Positions 6,213 to 6,409 of a DNA stretch of 6,409 nt are shown piece after piece (within the stretch, counting starts at the first letter, position 1; the number at the start of each line of letters is the position of its first letter). Below the pieces are notes generated by a model. The model saw only the letters and a list, made by a program, of their open reading frames with translations, made no database searches and was not told the origin of the DNA. The stretch is from Methylomonas sp. (GTDB taxonomy: Bacteria > Pseudomonadota > Gammaproteobacteria > Methylococcales > Methylomonadaceae). The translations under genes were made by a program, and so were the position numbers. The stretch spans positions 1-6,409 of the forward strand of contig JALXCS010000151.1 of assembly GCA_026990815.1 (NCBI GenBank). The letters run 5' to 3'.

Positions 6213-6310
6213 ATAATTAAATATTCGTACAGAAAAAAATAAGTAGTCATTGATGTTACGCAGATAAAAATAGATATGTGACAAGTTTGTAAAAACTTAA
6301 CAATATATAC
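6213..6310. other. AT-rich gap after the exported-protein gene
   Basis: No gene is visible. A perfect 6-bp hairpin, AAGTTT/AAACTT with a GTAA loop (6283-6298), is present but has neither GC core nor T-run, so a terminator for the preceding gene is not clearly identified. Confidence 0.4.
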
Positions 6311-6366
6311 CATTCACGTTCAAGAATGCCCGTTTTGAGCGAGTAGATTTTCGTGAAGGGCTAGGC

Positions 6367-6405
6367 GTAGAACTGCAGGAATAGCAATCTATTTCAAGGT
6401 TCTAC
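6367..6405. repeat. Palindromic (REP-like) element at the right edge
   Basis: GTAGAAC (6367-6373) pairs perfectly with GTTCTAC (6399-6405). Inside, GGAATAG (6378-6384) pairs with CTATTTC (6389-6395), with one G-T, around a CAAT loop. A 4/3-base internal loop separates the two stems. From about 6311 the sequence is visibly less AT-rich than the adjoining gap, which suggests a distinct unit that probably continues past the window. There is no T-run, so it is not a standard terminator. I have an unverified impression that similar sequence recurs in Legionella intergenic regions. Confidence 0.5.
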
Positions 6406-6409
6406 AACA

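Noticed and set aside
4847..6234. GTACAGAA on both sides of the exported-protein gene, like an 8-base target duplication
   Set aside because: No transposase or terminal inverted repeats accompany the copies, and 8-base matches are common by chance.
4631..6341. 10-base direct repeat GTTTTGAGCG at 4631-4640 and 6332-6341
   Set aside because: Many 10-base matches are expected by chance in 6.4 kb, and the flanks do not align.
1..6409. tRNA, rRNA, CRISPR array or riboswitch
   Set aside because: No cloverleaf, regularly spaced repeats or known aptamer-like sequence was seen on either strand.

Overview
The window looks like chromosomal DNA of a moderately AT-rich gammaproteobacterium. A Legionella-type organism is my best guess, from the base composition, the tesA/ybbA/ybbP set, the glycine-zipper lipoprotein and an IS1595-type transposase end. 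This is inference from protein resemblance, and the genus is not proven.

Layout from left to right. Positions 1-84 (minus strand) hold the first 28 codons of an IS1595-family transposase that runs off the left edge. Positions 227-832 (minus) encode TesA, a periplasmic GDSL/SGNH lipase-thioesterase. Directly back to back with it, 831-1520 (plus) encodes the ABC ATPase YbbA, and the two divergent start codons share the bases CATG. YbbA overlaps by 4 bases (ATGA) with the large FtsX/MacB-type permease gene ybbP (1517-4009). Next come a small glycine-zipper lipoprotein gene (4173-4568), an AT-rich gap of about 350 bases with hairpins and a promoter, and an exported protein of unknown function (4923-6212) built from an N-terminal beta-rich region and two copies of a strongly conserved module. 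The right edge (about 6311-6409) carries a palindromic, probably dispersed, repeat.

Functional picture: YbbA and YbbP form an inner-membrane ABC complex of the MacB/LolCDE mechanotransmission class, and TesA is its periplasmic hydrolase partner. Known biology of this class suggests that hydrophobic molecules are drawn from the membrane and presented to TesA. The lipoprotein and the tandem-module protein have their own promoter candidates and appear to be independent envelope or secreted genes.

Nothing in the window is an obvious new defence or mobile system. The least explained parts are the tandem-module exported protein, the palindromic repeat at the right edge, and a minus-strand terminator-like hairpin with no gene to serve.
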